A DNA stretch of 64,000 bases, from NCBI GenBank assembly GCA_013368375.1, contig JAACJP010000003.1, forward strand, positions 1,612,001-1,676,000, given 5' to 3'. Positions 1 through 11,969 of this stretch are shown piece after piece. Below the pieces are notes generated by a model that was not told the DNA's origin, searched no databases, and saw only the letters and a list, made by a program, of their open reading frames with translations. The stretch comes from Tricholomella constricta. Lineage: Eukaryota; Basidiomycota; Agaricomycetes; Agaricales; Lyophyllaceae. Position 1 is the first letter of the stretch. Every line of letters begins with the position of its first letter. A program made the translations under genes and the position numbers.

Positions 1-83
1 CTCATCTGGCCCCTCTTCGTTTTCGTTTCTCTTTTTCTCTCTCTCTCTCATTGCGTTCGGTGGTGGTCCTGACTGCTCGTCAG

Positions 84-992
84 ATACACCCTCGTCGAGA
101 AGCAGCTCATTGAGTTCAGCGCGGTCGCCATGCAGCGCCCCGACTTTGAGAAGACGGACGACATGTTTAACCGCGTGCTCATCAAGGACAGCATCGCCGT
201 CGTCTGCCTCATGGAGGACAAGCACACCCGCACGCGCTTCGTCATCGCCAATGCACACATCCATTGGGACCCCGCCTACCGCGACGTCAAGCTCGTCCAG
301 GCCGCACTCCTCGTCGACGAGCTCGAGAAGGTCGTCAACAATTTCGCGAAGTACCCGCCGCCGCCGCCGCCTACGCCCGATGAGCCGGACACGGGCAGCA
401 CGGACCCGGAAGACCTATCCGCATCGTCGTCGTCATTGAAGCCCAAACCGCCACCCCCGCGACCCGCCCCGAACTACACAGACGGCAGCAAGATCCCTCT
501 GATCATTTGCGGAGACTTCAACAGCGTGCCGTCCTCTGGCGTCTTCGAGTTCCTCTCGACAGGGCAGCTGAGCGCATCACACCCTGACTTCATGCAGCAC
601 AAGTATGGTCGGTACACGAGCGAGGGGATGCGGCACCGCCTAGGGCTGAAGAGCGCGTACGCTGCGCCGGGGGCGGGAGAGCCGCCGCTGACGAACTACA
701 CGCCGAGCTTCCAGGGCTCGATTGATTATGTGTGGTATTCGAGTGCAAGTCTCGCGGTGAATGCGGTGCTGGGGGAGGTGGATAAAGGATACCTGGAGAA
801 GGTGGTGGGGTTCCCGAATGCGCATTTTCCTTCGGAGTACGTGATGCTTTTCGTTTTTCCGTTCTACCATTGCATGTCCGAGTGCTGATGTGTGTTGTTT
901 GATCCGACAGCCATGTGTGCATCGTGAGCGAGTTCCGCGTGAAGCCACCGCGGGATTACAACTCGCCCAGGCCGCCGCCAACCTTCTCATAG
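84..992 (+). CDS. CCR4: CCR4 poly(A) deadenylase, C-terminal part (5' end outside window)
   Basis: This is the 3' end of the catalytic subunit of the CCR4-NOT complex, the 3'-5' exonuclease that shortens mRNA poly(A) tails. Two exons are visible: 84..836 and 911..992, joined across a GTACGT..CAG intron. The first exon opens after a pyrimidine-rich acceptor, and the frame from 85 reads YTLVEKQLIEF..VAMQRPDF, a hallmark of the EEP nuclease domain. Catalytic signatures follow: a NAHIHWDP block, CGDFNSVP (metal-binding Asp and Asn), an FQGSIDYVWYS block, and SDHVCIVSEF with the catalytic His completed across the intron. A proline-rich, low-complexity insertion (PPPPPPTPDEP to PPPPRPAPN) lies inside the nuclease domain, as is common in basidiomycete copies. 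The protein ends RPPPTFS with stop TAG at 990-992. The leucine-rich-repeat part expected upstream is not in the window. The protein acts mainly in the cytoplasm. Confidence 0.93.
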
Positions 993-2139
993 GCCTATCC
1001 TTGCCTTGTCCGCTTCCGTTTGGGTTGTTTGGGTGCTACGTTGTTGTGTCCACGAACTTTGGTTCATCTCCATATCTCTCTCTTTCTGCCCGTCGGCAAA
1101 ATTGTGCTTATCATTACTCCACCCCTCTTCCTCTGGTCAATGTCATTTACGCCTATCCATACTTGCCCACCTTGCAGTTCGCCCATACATACTTACACTC
1201 TTTACTCTTTATTCGCTGTAGTGTATTGGAGGAGTACATGACTCTCGGTCGACGCTACCTACGCCCTCGCCATCACCATCTTCAACCCAATCAACCAAGC
1301 GTATCCCCCCTTCCCCCTGTTCATTCCGCCTTTTTTCCCTTCTCCCCGTATCTTGTTTTGATTTTATTCCGTTGATTTCCCCCCCATTCTTCTTTCTTCC
1401 TTGTCTTTGGCTTTGTCTTTTGTGTGTGTGTGTGTCCGCTGTCGCATTACTCATAGTCTATAACAACTTCCTTTCCATCTCACGTTTCCCGTCTCTCTCG
1501 GTCAGTTCTCTCCGGAACTGAGATTATCAACAACACCACCGACACGTCCTCCGGTCTTCTTCATTCTATCCTTCTTTTCTTCTATTTCTCCTTTTCTTTT
1601 TTCCTGGTTTTTATTCATTACTTTGGCCAACCAACCATCCACCCTCGTTTTTCCTATTTTTAATTCGTCTTTCTCGCCCTCAAGTCTCTGCTGTCACGCT
1701 CACTGTCTACGTCCACCATCCCTTCCCTCTCTCTCACACAACTCCCACACGCTCTCTCTCTCTCTTTTGTGTCGCATCCGATTAGCATCTATCCTTCTAG
1801 TCTAGTTTGTGTATCACGTTGTATGGCTCTCGTCGCATCTGACAAACAAGAAATTTCTCATCTCTCATCCAAGCTCCTGAGTGTAGCTAGCTAGAGATGT
1901 CGCGATATTTAATGATTATGAACACGCTACTTCTTCCGACCGGAGTGTAGCAAGATCTGATAAATGATGGTATATCGATAAGACAGCGTACAAAGCACCT
2001 CAGGAGAAGGTTCACACCAGGCTGAGCCGGTTCACAAAGTTCTCCTACTTCACAGGTTCCAAAATTCCAAATTCGACCTGAGGCGATATCCGATGAGTGG
2101 TGGCATATATACTCCACGGCAACCAAGAGTAAGGTTAGG
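993..2139. other. Convergent intergenic region, pyrimidine-rich, no gene seen
   Basis: CCR4 and the protease converge here, so the region holds two 3' flanks. From about 1060 to 1810 the plus strand is strongly C+T rich, with CT and GT microsatellite runs (for example near 1419-1434 and 1751-1766). ORFs here are low-complexity Ser/Leu/Pro translations of that bias and are not credible genes. Confidence 0.7.
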
Positions 2140-5100
2140 TTATACCCTGACTCCGACAATAGGACTGAGCCAGCTCTCGTAGTCCTCCTGCTTCGTCGCA
2201 TCGCCCGTGACCCTCAAAGCACGAACCAGCAGCCTATACGACCCATCCGGGATCTGGGTCCCATTCGCAAAGGTCGGGCTGTTGAACGAAAGGGTATTGA
2301 ATCCGTTATCCTCAGCCTGCGGAAATCACATATTAGTCATCTACCGCTGTTTTTTCTTTTTTTTTATAGTGGTTCAGAGAAGGGACGTGGTTTGGGCCCG
2401 GTACGTACCTCGTTGTTGCGGGTGATGAAGTCGAACTCGGCTAAAGGGCCGACGATCTTGACTTTCGCGAACGACCCGCTGCTGCTCGGGCGCGGGAAGG
2501 TGAAGAACGGCGCGCCGTGCCTCTCCGCGCGCGCGTTCAAAGTGCCCGCGAGTTGGATATTCGCGTCCACGAGGTCGACGCGGAACACGGGGGTGCCGAA
2601 CACCAGGCGGAAGAGGAGCGTGGGGAAGTCGTCGCCGACGAAGGTGTAGTTGGTCGGTGCGTCTTGGAGGTTGCCGACGGAGTCGAGCACGGCGGGGAGA
2701 GGGACGCCGAAGAAAAAGTCAGTGGTGTCGATGATTTGTTTGTCCTTGAGAGACGCGGCGAGCCCGAGGTATGTGACGTGGAGGCTCTCGGAGCCGCTGT
2801 TGATTTCAATGAAACCAGAGAAGACGGGGAAGGAGGAGGCGTGGCCCTGTGGAAGGCTGAACTGGGCCAGGACTGTCTGTGATTGTCCGGGAGCGACGGT
2901 GAAGCTCGTTCGACTGAGTTTCACTGAGGCGGCAGCGGATGTGAGCGGGACAGGACCAGTTGCCGGGAAAATGGTTCCCTGATAAGATTATGGTCAGGCA
3001 GAGATGGTGTACGTGCGACGAAAGGCTTACCGGTCGCACCGTGATGGCAGTTCCAGCTGGTACATGTTTGAGAGTGTACTCCTTCGCGGTCTTTCCTGTG
3101 TTTTTCACGATGAAAGTTTGTCTGGCAAATTCGATGAGCAATTTGCGCAGCGCAGAAGGAAACACTTGTATCTTACAGGCTCTCGAAATAGGCGGTATCG
3201 TTGAGAATGAGTTGACTGGGAGAAACAACGGTCGTGGTATGGATTGCATCGAAAACATTGATCAGGCCAGCACCTTGTTGTGTGACGGTCTGCAATGGGT
3301 CTCCATCAGTGTGACTGGACGCGATGCGTTGCGCTGTTGTTTCAAAGAGAGTGCGTGCGCCCATAGCGACAGCTGCCGTTTTGCCTTCCACAGAGAGTAG
3401 TAGAGCAGCACTCCCTGCGACAAATGGTGTTGCCATCGAGGTACCAGATAAGACGCCGAAAGAACCTTGAGTGGTTGGGAGTGTCGATAAGATATTGCCT
3501 CCAGGAGCAGCAACGGACGGTTTGGAAAAGAAGTCATTCGACGGCCCATAACTTCTAAGAGTAAGACGGGTGACGGTGCGGAATCGTGGAGAAAACCGAC
3601 CTAGTAAATGCAGAAACCAGACCGCCCTCAGGATCAGGGAATTGGACGGAGCCGCCTATCTGTGGAAAGGTAACAGTCACGGGAACACCAGCAGCGAACT
3701 GCGTAACCAACTATTGGGCAAAGGATTCGAATACAGCCACACAGAGATTATTCTACAACTTACGAATTCGCCATCCGCGGCTTGGATCAGAGCAGCAGGG
3801 AAGTCTCCAACAGCGATTGCGGCGAAACCACTCCCGTTGCTATGAAATGTCAGATACCGTTTGGTCAAAGAAAATCGACTGACTCATATATTAAGGCAAC
3901 TTTCGCGCCCTTGGCAGCGATGTTTGCAAGTTTATCAACCTAAGCTCCAGCAATTAGACTTGCGTGCAAACAATTACAAGGCTAGCAGCTCACGAAAGCG
4001 CAAGTACCTCTGCGAACGACGACAACAAATGGCGAGAGATCCGGTGTACTGTCGGGCAGTGGGTTGCAGGCATCGTCGGCGATGGTCGTATCATTTGATG
4101 TTGCGTAGATGGGGAGTGCGCCAGTAAATGGCAACGGGAAAGTTTGGAAGTAGGTGATAGGCGGATGGGCTACGCCGCCCACAGTAGCTTCTTGCAAAGG
4201 AATGACAGTGCTGTTTCGTCCATCAAATATCGTCGACAAGATGCACCAAAATAAACAACTGACTTGTCAACCGAGGCCACTGAGATAACATCAATGCCAT
4301 TTCCAGGGCTGGAGCTATACCAAGACCCCGAGGAACCCTAGGAATGCATTTAGCAATGAAATACAAGAATACCTGCCAAATAGGCAATTCTCACGTCATT
4401 TCCTGCTGCAATGGTGACAACCTTGCCCGAGGCTGCAATTCTGCTCGCGACCACAGCACTCGAGGATTCAGTCCAGCCGTCTGCGCCACCCAATGAAAGT
4501 GTCAGAATGTCCTGACCATCTTTCACTCCGAGGAGAAGGGCATCCACAAGGACTACCGAAGCCTTCTAATCAGCGAAATGAAGCCCCACTTGGGACAAGA
4601 TGGACGAACCATCGTCTGTGACAAAGCCTTCACATCCGAAGACCCTATATGAGGACAAGGATGCCTCATATGCTACTCCACTGATATTGAACATATTGCC
4701 AGGGTCGGCCCCAATGATACCCTGCGTACAAGATTAAAGAGAAAGTCAGGTAGACATCGTGTTGGAACTTACAGCGACATGGGTTCCATGGCCAGCGCAC
4801 TGGTCCAAAGGATCGGGATCTGGGATGGGATCATTTGTGCCTGCGAACAATGATTGAGAGCGAATCTGCCGTGAGCGGAATTAGAACACACCATCATAGT
4901 CGTCGCCAACAAGGTCAAAACCACCGATGACTTTGTGTCCTGGTCCAAAGCCACCACCAAGGGACGGATGCGTGTAATCGATACCTAGGTATTGTTGCTC
5001 AATATTGGCCTGGCTTCCAAGCAGGAAGGGGCTACAAGCCTGTATCAAGGCTAGGAGGCTCGCATTTAGTAATCAAGTCGAAGGCACACCAAAGGAGGGC

Positions 5101-5855
5101 TGCCTACATTCCAATTTTGACCCCCTTGCCAGTAACTCCTTCAGCGTGGAGTCTATCAACACCCTGGAGTTGTTTGGTTTTGAGACTTCCAGTGATTGAT
5201 CTCGGAACTCACAGTCATGACATGTGTTGATTCAGAGTCGGGTGGGATGGCAGCATCGTCAGGGCCCGCCACGACATGGAGTTTGACCGGTCTGCAAAGA
5301 ATATGAGGTGGCAGCAACGATGTACCACGTGAAAGAACACGCACACAGGGCGCTGGAACTTCTTGACTGGACGAATAGCCTTCACTCCAGGCGTGTTCAG
5401 GAGGGCGGTGACATCCTAGAAGACGTTTGAACGGCGCTTGAAAGGCGTCAGAACAATACTTTACCTTCTCGTCCTAAGCAATTCATGAGCCTAACTTCAT
5501 TGTTGAGAAGAAGTCTGAACTTACTGTCAAGGTCAACGCGGCGCCCACAAACAAGCCCTGTGAATTGAACTCCTTGTCGACCTCAAATACGACATCACGC
5601 TTCTTTAAAGATTCATAGAGGTATTCGTGAGGCTGCGAACAAATGTCAAACGTTTGGCATCGAATTTGCAGGGCGAGGACTTACAGACAGCGAACGTTTG
5701 TTTGGGACGCTGGCAAGGCTGTCCACCTCCACAATAAACTTGTTCGGGATCGTCCGTAGGTTTGAGACCCTCCTAACGCTAGAGAGTGGGACCGTACCCA
5801 GAGCCAACCCAATGCACAAGATAGACGGCACAACAGCCCATGCGAGGGATTTCAT
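2140..5855 (-). CDS. Secreted subtilisin-like serine protease (S8A, PA domain, minor-extracellular-protease type)
   Basis: A secreted endopeptidase. The start at 5853-5855 gives a signal peptide (MKSLAWAVVPSILCIGLALG) followed by an I9-type propeptide (NKFIVEVD). The catalytic triad is complete: Asp in ILDTGIDYTHP, His in CAGHGTHVAGIIG and Ser in SGTSMATPFVAG. A protease-associated (PA) domain is inserted between the His and Ser blocks (about 3700-4240), and a long C-terminal Fn3/Ig-like region follows to the terminal SPIVGVRV, with stop TAA at 2140-2142. The gene has many short introns. The catalytic Asp is split over an 11-nt exon at 5040..5050, flanked by a 57-nt GT-AG intron (5051..5107) and a 55-nt GC-AG intron (4985..5039). 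It is convergent with CCR4. It probably serves extracellular protein breakdown; the substrate cannot be read from sequence. Confidence 0.9.
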
Positions 5856-7325
5856 GGCGGTAATTTCCCAACAGTGAGAATGGCGACGCTGGCTTCTGAT
5901 CTTTTATATACAAAATTCAGGAGAAGCACAACCATGGCATGTAAGGAAGACTTCTGGGTGAGCCAAGTTCCGGCATCTTTAGAGACTGTATGCCGTGTGC
6001 TGATGGGAGTTGGAAAGCGTGGTATCAAGTGTCATACACAGAACGCATTCGTCCGGCAACAAGTGTACATTGGTTTGAGGAATGGCGACAGTCAGTGGCA
6101 TGAAATCGTATTGCCTCAGAGAAGAAAGCATATAGAGCAAAATCCATTTGTCGTCTCGAGATCGGGACATTACAATCGAGAACTAGTCCGTAAGAGATTG
6201 TGTATGATTGGGCCTCTACTTTCAGCACAAGGTCCCTAGAAGCTCTTCTCAATCCAAATTGCATTTTTACCGTCCAATGGCTAGCTTCTGACAAGCTAAA
6301 TGACAGTAGTAGTCCCAGCGTAGCGTGCAGCACCTAGGTGAGAAAGAGAAGGTTGTCGTTTCAGAGGCGTTCTAGCAGATGGGAATGTCATGAACATCGA
6401 CCATGTGCAACATCACACACGGCATGCGAGCGAGGAAAAGCATCAAAAACAGGATCATCGTCGTCGTTAGTCAAGCTTTCAAGCTCAAGCCCGAAGGAAC
6501 AAAGCATCACGTGGTTGAATCGCGTGCGACGTGCAGAAGCCTCGTGCAGCTCGAGATCAGTGTTGAGTCGATTGTTACATCTCGATTTGGATCGCTGATA
6601 TCCGCGAGCTTCTGCAATTCTTCCGCTTGACAGCTGATGCGTCGACTTCCGCTTTTGGTATCCCGACGCTCTCCCTTTAGCAGACCAACTTCAGAGAGTT
6701 CACGCTGAATGTATGAGGTGGAAGAGTGATGTTCGAATGGATTACCAACTCAAGATCTGAATGACGCCAATCAAATGACTTGTGGGGTGGCAAGCCTAAG
6801 AGGATAATAACAATCGATTGTGACATCCTGGTTTCGATCGGTCCTACGGTGGAGTGGTCAAGTCCTTTCAAGCCCGGGAGTCCACTTTTATTGTTTGCTA
6901 GTTTGATTCCTCGCAGGGTGCACTTTTTGCCCTCGCAGCATACACACATTTTTCAAATGATGATAGAAGTTAAGTTATGCCGCCAGATATCGTCGCCGTC
7001 GTGTACCAATTTTTTTTTCTTGTGTTTTCGGCACTTCAAGGGTGAAAGCGTAACTCTGCTCCTCTGGGTCCAGAAAATGCAATTGTTGAAGCCATCAAAT
7101 TAATAAAACATATCAGTGAATTTGATCCACTGCTAGTTGTTTTATTTGCACAAGTGTACAATGAATTTTGTTAACGTTTACACTCCAAGATAGTCCCGCC
7201 GCCGCCCGCGGTTGTCCCGCCTCGCGCCCGCTTCCATCCCGTTTTGGTGGCCTCGGAGCTCCGACCCATCGGCAGATCCGAATCGAGATGTAACAATCGA
7301 CTACAGACTCGCTCGAGATCAACAG
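5856..7325. other. Intergenic region upstream of the protease, no confident gene
   Basis: This holds the protease promoter and about 1.3 kb with no recognisable coding content. The minus-strand ORF 6025..6333 begins with a hydrophobic, signal-like segment (MLHATLGLLLSFSLSEA) but overlaps an equally long plus-strand ORF and shows no domain, so I do not call it. Short pyrimidine runs lie near 7010. Confidence 0.5.
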
Positions 7326-8060
7326 TGAGATGCTTTCGAATGCTTCAGACGTGACCGTGCAGTTATTGCCGAGGTCGGCGTGTACACCACCCTCGCACGG
7401 CACTGCAACATCTGTGCCTTCCTCGGGTCCCTCGAGAACGGCAGCATGGTCCTCGAGTACCTTAACGGCCACACCCCCTATGACATCGTCATCGCGCGCC
7501 CATCCCCTCTTTGAAAAGCAAAAGATCGACTACCACAACCAACTTCTCGGCCTCACCCACCTCCACTCCTACCGCCTCTCCCACGGCGACCTCTCGCTGC
7601 CCGTGCTAGGCGACCATCAAGCTGCTCGACTTTGGGCGGTCGGTCTCCGCAGACTCGACGTGCCGCCGCGGTCCGCCTGAAGACGAGCCGCTCGACCCTT
7701 TCGACAGCGCCCCTGAACATGTCAAGCTCCTCGCGCCCAAGTTTGAGCAGATCTACCCTGGCACGAAGCCGTTCTCCGCGCCGGAGATTCTGCGCGGGGA
7801 GTGCCAGGACGCGCGCCTGGCGGACGCGTATAGGGATGATACTGCTGTGTCTGGACCGCCGTGAGAGCGTGGATGTGAAGCCGTGGAACCAGAGGAAGGA
7901 TCTCCTGCCGAAGGACTTGTTTGACAATGTTTGAAGGGTGTGTGCTGTTTCAACTTTCAAGAACGGGCGAGGGAAAGTTTGAGGAAGTGCATGGAAGGGA
8001 GGAGGGGGTTGATGAAGGAGGACATGATTCATGTGGGCCATTCAAAGATGGACACCAGCT
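7326..8060 (+). pseudogene. Decayed protein kinase-like gene
   Basis: Kinase-domain pieces appear in the right order but in different frames. From about 7335 one frame reads RRDRAVIAEVGVYTTLARH, then FLGSLENGSMVLEYLNGHTP (an N-lobe and hinge pattern). Near 7500 the frame shifts to DYHNQLLGLTHLHSYRLSHGDLS (helix E and catalytic loop, HGD instead of HRD). A second shift gives TIKLLDFGRSVSADS (DFG) and PGTKPFSAPEILRGE (APE) around 7625-7800. A third shift near 7830 gives GMILLCLDRRESVDVKPWNQ, and near 7950 RARESLRKCMEG. No GT..AG intron of usable length can repair these changes. The piece is markedly more GC-rich than its surroundings. It is most likely a dead copy of a basidiomycete kinase-like family; a live parent copy should exist elsewhere in the genome. 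Confidence 0.75.
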
Positions 8061-8613
8061 CAAATGGTCGCTGCTCATGCACGCACGCTCTCTCGCATCA
8101 TGATCAATCTTGGGCACGACTGTGGCGCTCAAAAATATTTGGCCCGCGCACATCACCAATACCTACATTCTGCATTCTGCACTTCACGATACCCCCGCAC
8201 GTCTATCCATCTGGTCTTACCATCGCATTGTTTGGAGGCTCGTCATCTGTAACCCTGGGGGCATTCATTGTACAACTGTAATGAATCGTATCAACATTTA
8301 CGTAGCTACCGTGCCCAGATACCTGTCCGCTTTTACGTCGTATTCTGGGATGATGTGCACAGAGCGACGATATGTTCCATCAGGGCAATTTCTGTTTAAA
8401 AATCCTCGAAATTATAATCAGGTTACCGGCCATACTTGGGTCTGTTACACAGAAAATCCACCACGTGGACCGTCCTGTCACACCTTGAACCGTAACGTGA
8501 TGCCCACGCGTCTCTGGAGGCTCGCTATTTAGCATCCTCAGAACGCGGCCTTTGACCAGTAGCGAGAGGACGCCATTTTGTCATCGATCTTTGTTATCTC
8601 GACAAATTGAAGG
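8061..8613. other. Intergenic region before the muskelin gene
   Basis: About 550 bp without a credible gene. It lies between the kinase relic and the muskelin start and presumably contains the muskelin promoter. I see no clear TATA box or repeat. Confidence 0.5.
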
Positions 8614-11600
8614 ATGTCTTTCGGCGCTCAAGTGCGTGCTGAACCTTCCGTACCATTGACCTACACCATCGCCGAGGCTTCTGCGCACAGCGGACGATAT
8701 GCTGCAGAGAACATACTGGTAGACAACAGTATGGAGCAAGCAAGTAGATGGAGTGGAAACTCTCAAGGGACTGCGAATCAGTGGATCATCCTTCGCCTTG
8801 AAAATCTCGCCGTCCTTAGTTGCGTTGTCGATGTTCCTGCTTCGCTCTCTTCGTCAGTAGCTGACCCCTCGATCCTTAGAAACAGTGACATTCGGGAAGG
8901 TGCGTTTGACCTATGCCTCGGACTTCGAACGCCCTGACCTCTTCGATACTAGTACTACAAGCGTAGGCTATCCAGTCGCGGATATCTCTTGTTTCGTTAT
9001 TGACTGTTTCGAATAGCTCATCCATGCAACATGAAAGAGTTCAAACTTTACGTCGGTACAAATCGTGCACATATGAGCGAGGTCCTTCATGCCGGGTTGA
9101 AAAACGACTCCATTCCTGAGACCTTCCCGATCAAACACGTCAATAAAGCTGGCATATGTTTCCCAACGCAATATATAAAGATAGTACCCATATCGTAAGT
9201 TGTTGAGGCATTAGTTCCTCCGTTCTCGATAAAATGCCATTTTCTCTAGTGCGCATGGACAGAGCTTTCACACCTCGATATGGCACGTCTCCATGACCGG
9301 AATCACCGAAGAGATGTTTGTGGAGCAAGTCCGGCAGAAATACGATGAGGTTGGTCAAAACCGTTGCAGACACCACGCTACTGAATAAACGGCTTTCCAA
9401 GTATCGAGAAACTTCTGTCCTCCGACATGTACTGAAGCATCTACGGCAACGGCGGCTACTAACTCCCTACGAGTCCATCGTCTCACGCTCCGGATTCCAG
9501 CTCGAACACCCTCTCATCACGAAACTCCACGAAGCAATCGTTCTGCAAGGTGATTGGCAAGAAGCCGAGCACCTGGTGTCTTTCATCTCTAAAACCGATC
9601 TGTTCGATTCATACCTGCATGGCACGCAACCATACGCAGTCTGGAAACGGCTTCATGGTACAGATCCCGATGGAGACGTACCTTCTCCGCGCGGTGGTCA
9701 TGCCATGTGCATCGACCCTGTCAACGATATGATCTACCTTTTCGGTGGCTGGGACGGCCAAAAGAGCCTCGACGACTTCTGGGTCTATGATGTCAAGGAA
9801 GACAAATGGCGCGTACTCAGCCACAGTACATCTGGGGAGCAGAACGCGCCTGGCGCCCGCTCGTGTCATAAAATGGTCTTTGATACGAAGACGGGAAGTA
9901 TATATCTATTAGGGAGGCTCAGTGACTCAGATTCGGTTAAGGCAATAAACGGAAGTGGCAGTTTGACGCCTTCTCAAGGTAACACTGGAGAGGCATCGAC
10001 ACCTCCAACAAACGCCTTTTGCTCCGAGTTCTACCGCTATCATACACGGGGAATGGATTCTGGAAAGTGGGACTTTTTATCGTTTGACACGGCCGTACGT
10101 TTGCCACGGACAATTCATCTGATTTATGCTTACAAAATGCAGTCGTCAGGGGGTCCACCACTCATATTCGACCACCAGATGGTCATGGACTGTGAGACGC
10201 AGCTCCTCTATGTCTTCGGTGGTAGAGTGGTGGATGGTGACTGGGAGTCTGTCAAGTATTCCGGTCTGTACAGCTACAATATACGGCTCAGCAAGTGGAG
10301 GCTGCTACAGTAAGCGTAGCGTCGGTCCATTCTCATACTTCAATAACCATTTGAACAGACATCCAGACACCACAAACCCTTCTCAAATAATCATACCATC
10401 CCGGTTTGGTACGCGCCTGCACGTCTCTTGCTTTCCTAAATACTAAAAGTGATCATCTATCCAGGCCACTCGATGGTTCTCGAGCCCTCCACCCGCACCC
10501 TGTTCATCTTCGCCGGCCAGCGTGACGACAAATATCTTTCCGACATGTACGCCTACGATATCGCCACCAACACCGCCACGGAACTTTATTCCAACTTCTC
10601 TACAGCCGGGGGGCCGGATTCCTGCTTCACACAGCGTGCCGTGATCGACCCCAGCCTCCGTGAAATTTACGTGTGAGTCCTCCTTTACCCTATTTCACGC
10701 CAAGGTTCTGATAGTTTAATCTTATTTTGAAGATTATGCGGGCTGACACGAAGCCAGCAAGCGGGCGCAGTCACCACGGTGGCATCGGAGGCGCCCAACT
10801 GGATGTTCACTTACGACCAGCGGCCAGGCAACTGGACACAAATCCTCCCACAACCGCTCTGCAATGCATCGACAGGTCCCTCCGGGCATTTGCAGGAAAG
10901 GGAGCAGCTGCAGGTTGAGGAACCATTGCCGAGGTACGCGCACCAGGTCGTTTATAACCCCAATACGAGGACGCTTTACATGCATGGGGGAAATGCGGGG
11001 ATCGTAGGGGAAGCTATGGAGCGAGGCAGAGGTGCAGCAGGAGGGGAGAGGCAGAAGGAGCAGAGATTGGACGATCTGTGGCAGATGAGACTGATTAGGT
11101 AGGTATTTCTTTTCGTAATTGGTGAGTCTTTCTCTTTTGCGGAACTTATGTCGTTGTAGGGCTGGATCAGAAGAAGTCATCCGCCGAGCTACGTATAAAA
11201 TACGGCAACAGCAGTGAGTGATGTGTTCGTTCTTACGTCGAACTCCTCTCATGTGCGCTTTGGATGATGAGATTCCGAGAAATGTGTGAAGATGCAGCGC
11301 CAATCAAGGCTCTGAACTTTTTGCAAACCGAGGTTTCAGCCGTCGTCGATCACAGCGATCCTGCCGAAACTGAAGTCTTCCGGGCGCTCCTCACGCACCT
11401 ACTTTCGCCACCTGCCCCCTTAGCATCGCCACCGCCCCTGCCCTCCTCGCCTTATTCGCACGCGGATGTGAAATCACTGCCTAGCAAGGACGGCTCGCCG
11501 CCGCGCAAGCGTTCGCGGTCAGATACACCAGACATCGACGGGAAGTGGACTGACCGACTAAACGAGTGCGGCGGCGCGCACTCGATGCACACTGTCGACC

Positions 11601-11806
11601 CGCATGCGCTGAGAGAGATGGAGGACCCACTGGAGCGGGACATGAGAGATGGTGCTGGGCCCAGGGCACCACGGAAACTCACGGGGATGCGATTCAGTCA
11701 GCGCAATGATGTATTTGAAGGCTTGCTTGAATTCGTATCGGAGGGTCAGAAGCAACCTCAAGGGAGTCTGTTGGATTTAATCGGAGTGGATGAAGGAGGG
11801 TTATGA
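8614..11806 (+). CDS. Muskelin-like kelch protein (GID/CTLH ubiquitin ligase-associated)
   Basis: The start at 8614 gives MSFGAQVRAEPSVPLTYTIA, the beginning of the N-terminal discoidin (F5/8C-like) domain, which continues through NQWIILRLENLAVL and FKLYVGTN. LisH/CTLH-like helices follow around 9310-9560 (RETSVLRHVLKHLRQRRLL, then FISKTDLFDSYL). Kelch-type blades come next: MIYLFGGWDGQKSLDDFWVYD, LLYVFGGRVVDGDWE, TLFIFAGQRDDKYLSDMYAYD and TLYMHGGNAGIVGEA. The C-terminal tail is disordered, with a basic PPRKRSRSD stretch, and ends LLDLIGVDEGGL at 11804-11806. This domain order is diagnostic of muskelin. In animals muskelin is a substrate-side subunit of the CTLH/GID E3 ligase; the same role here is inference. 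Several short introns are present, for example one after IRQQQ near 11214 that rejoins at FREMCEDA. Confidence 0.9.
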
Positions 11807-11969
11807 GGGATAGTTGTAATAATAATTGGACGGATGTTTTGCATGCAGAGTCTTGTGTATTAGTATAATGTCGGATGGTCCGCTGATCGTTCTTGTGAAT
11901 GGAGTAATGAAGCCATGCAAGGAATAGAATTACAATTCGGAAGAACGAACAGACGGTGCGGGATGTACA

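Noticed and set aside
5874..6333. Overlapping ORFs on both strands upstream of the protease, one with a signal-like start
   Set aside because: No domain, no clear promoter or intron structure, and each overlaps the other; support is too weak for a gene call.
7326..8060. Kinase-like region as a live multi-intron gene
   Set aside because: Frame changes occur without GT..AG pairs at usable distances, and DFG and APE lie in a frame that ends before the next conserved block.
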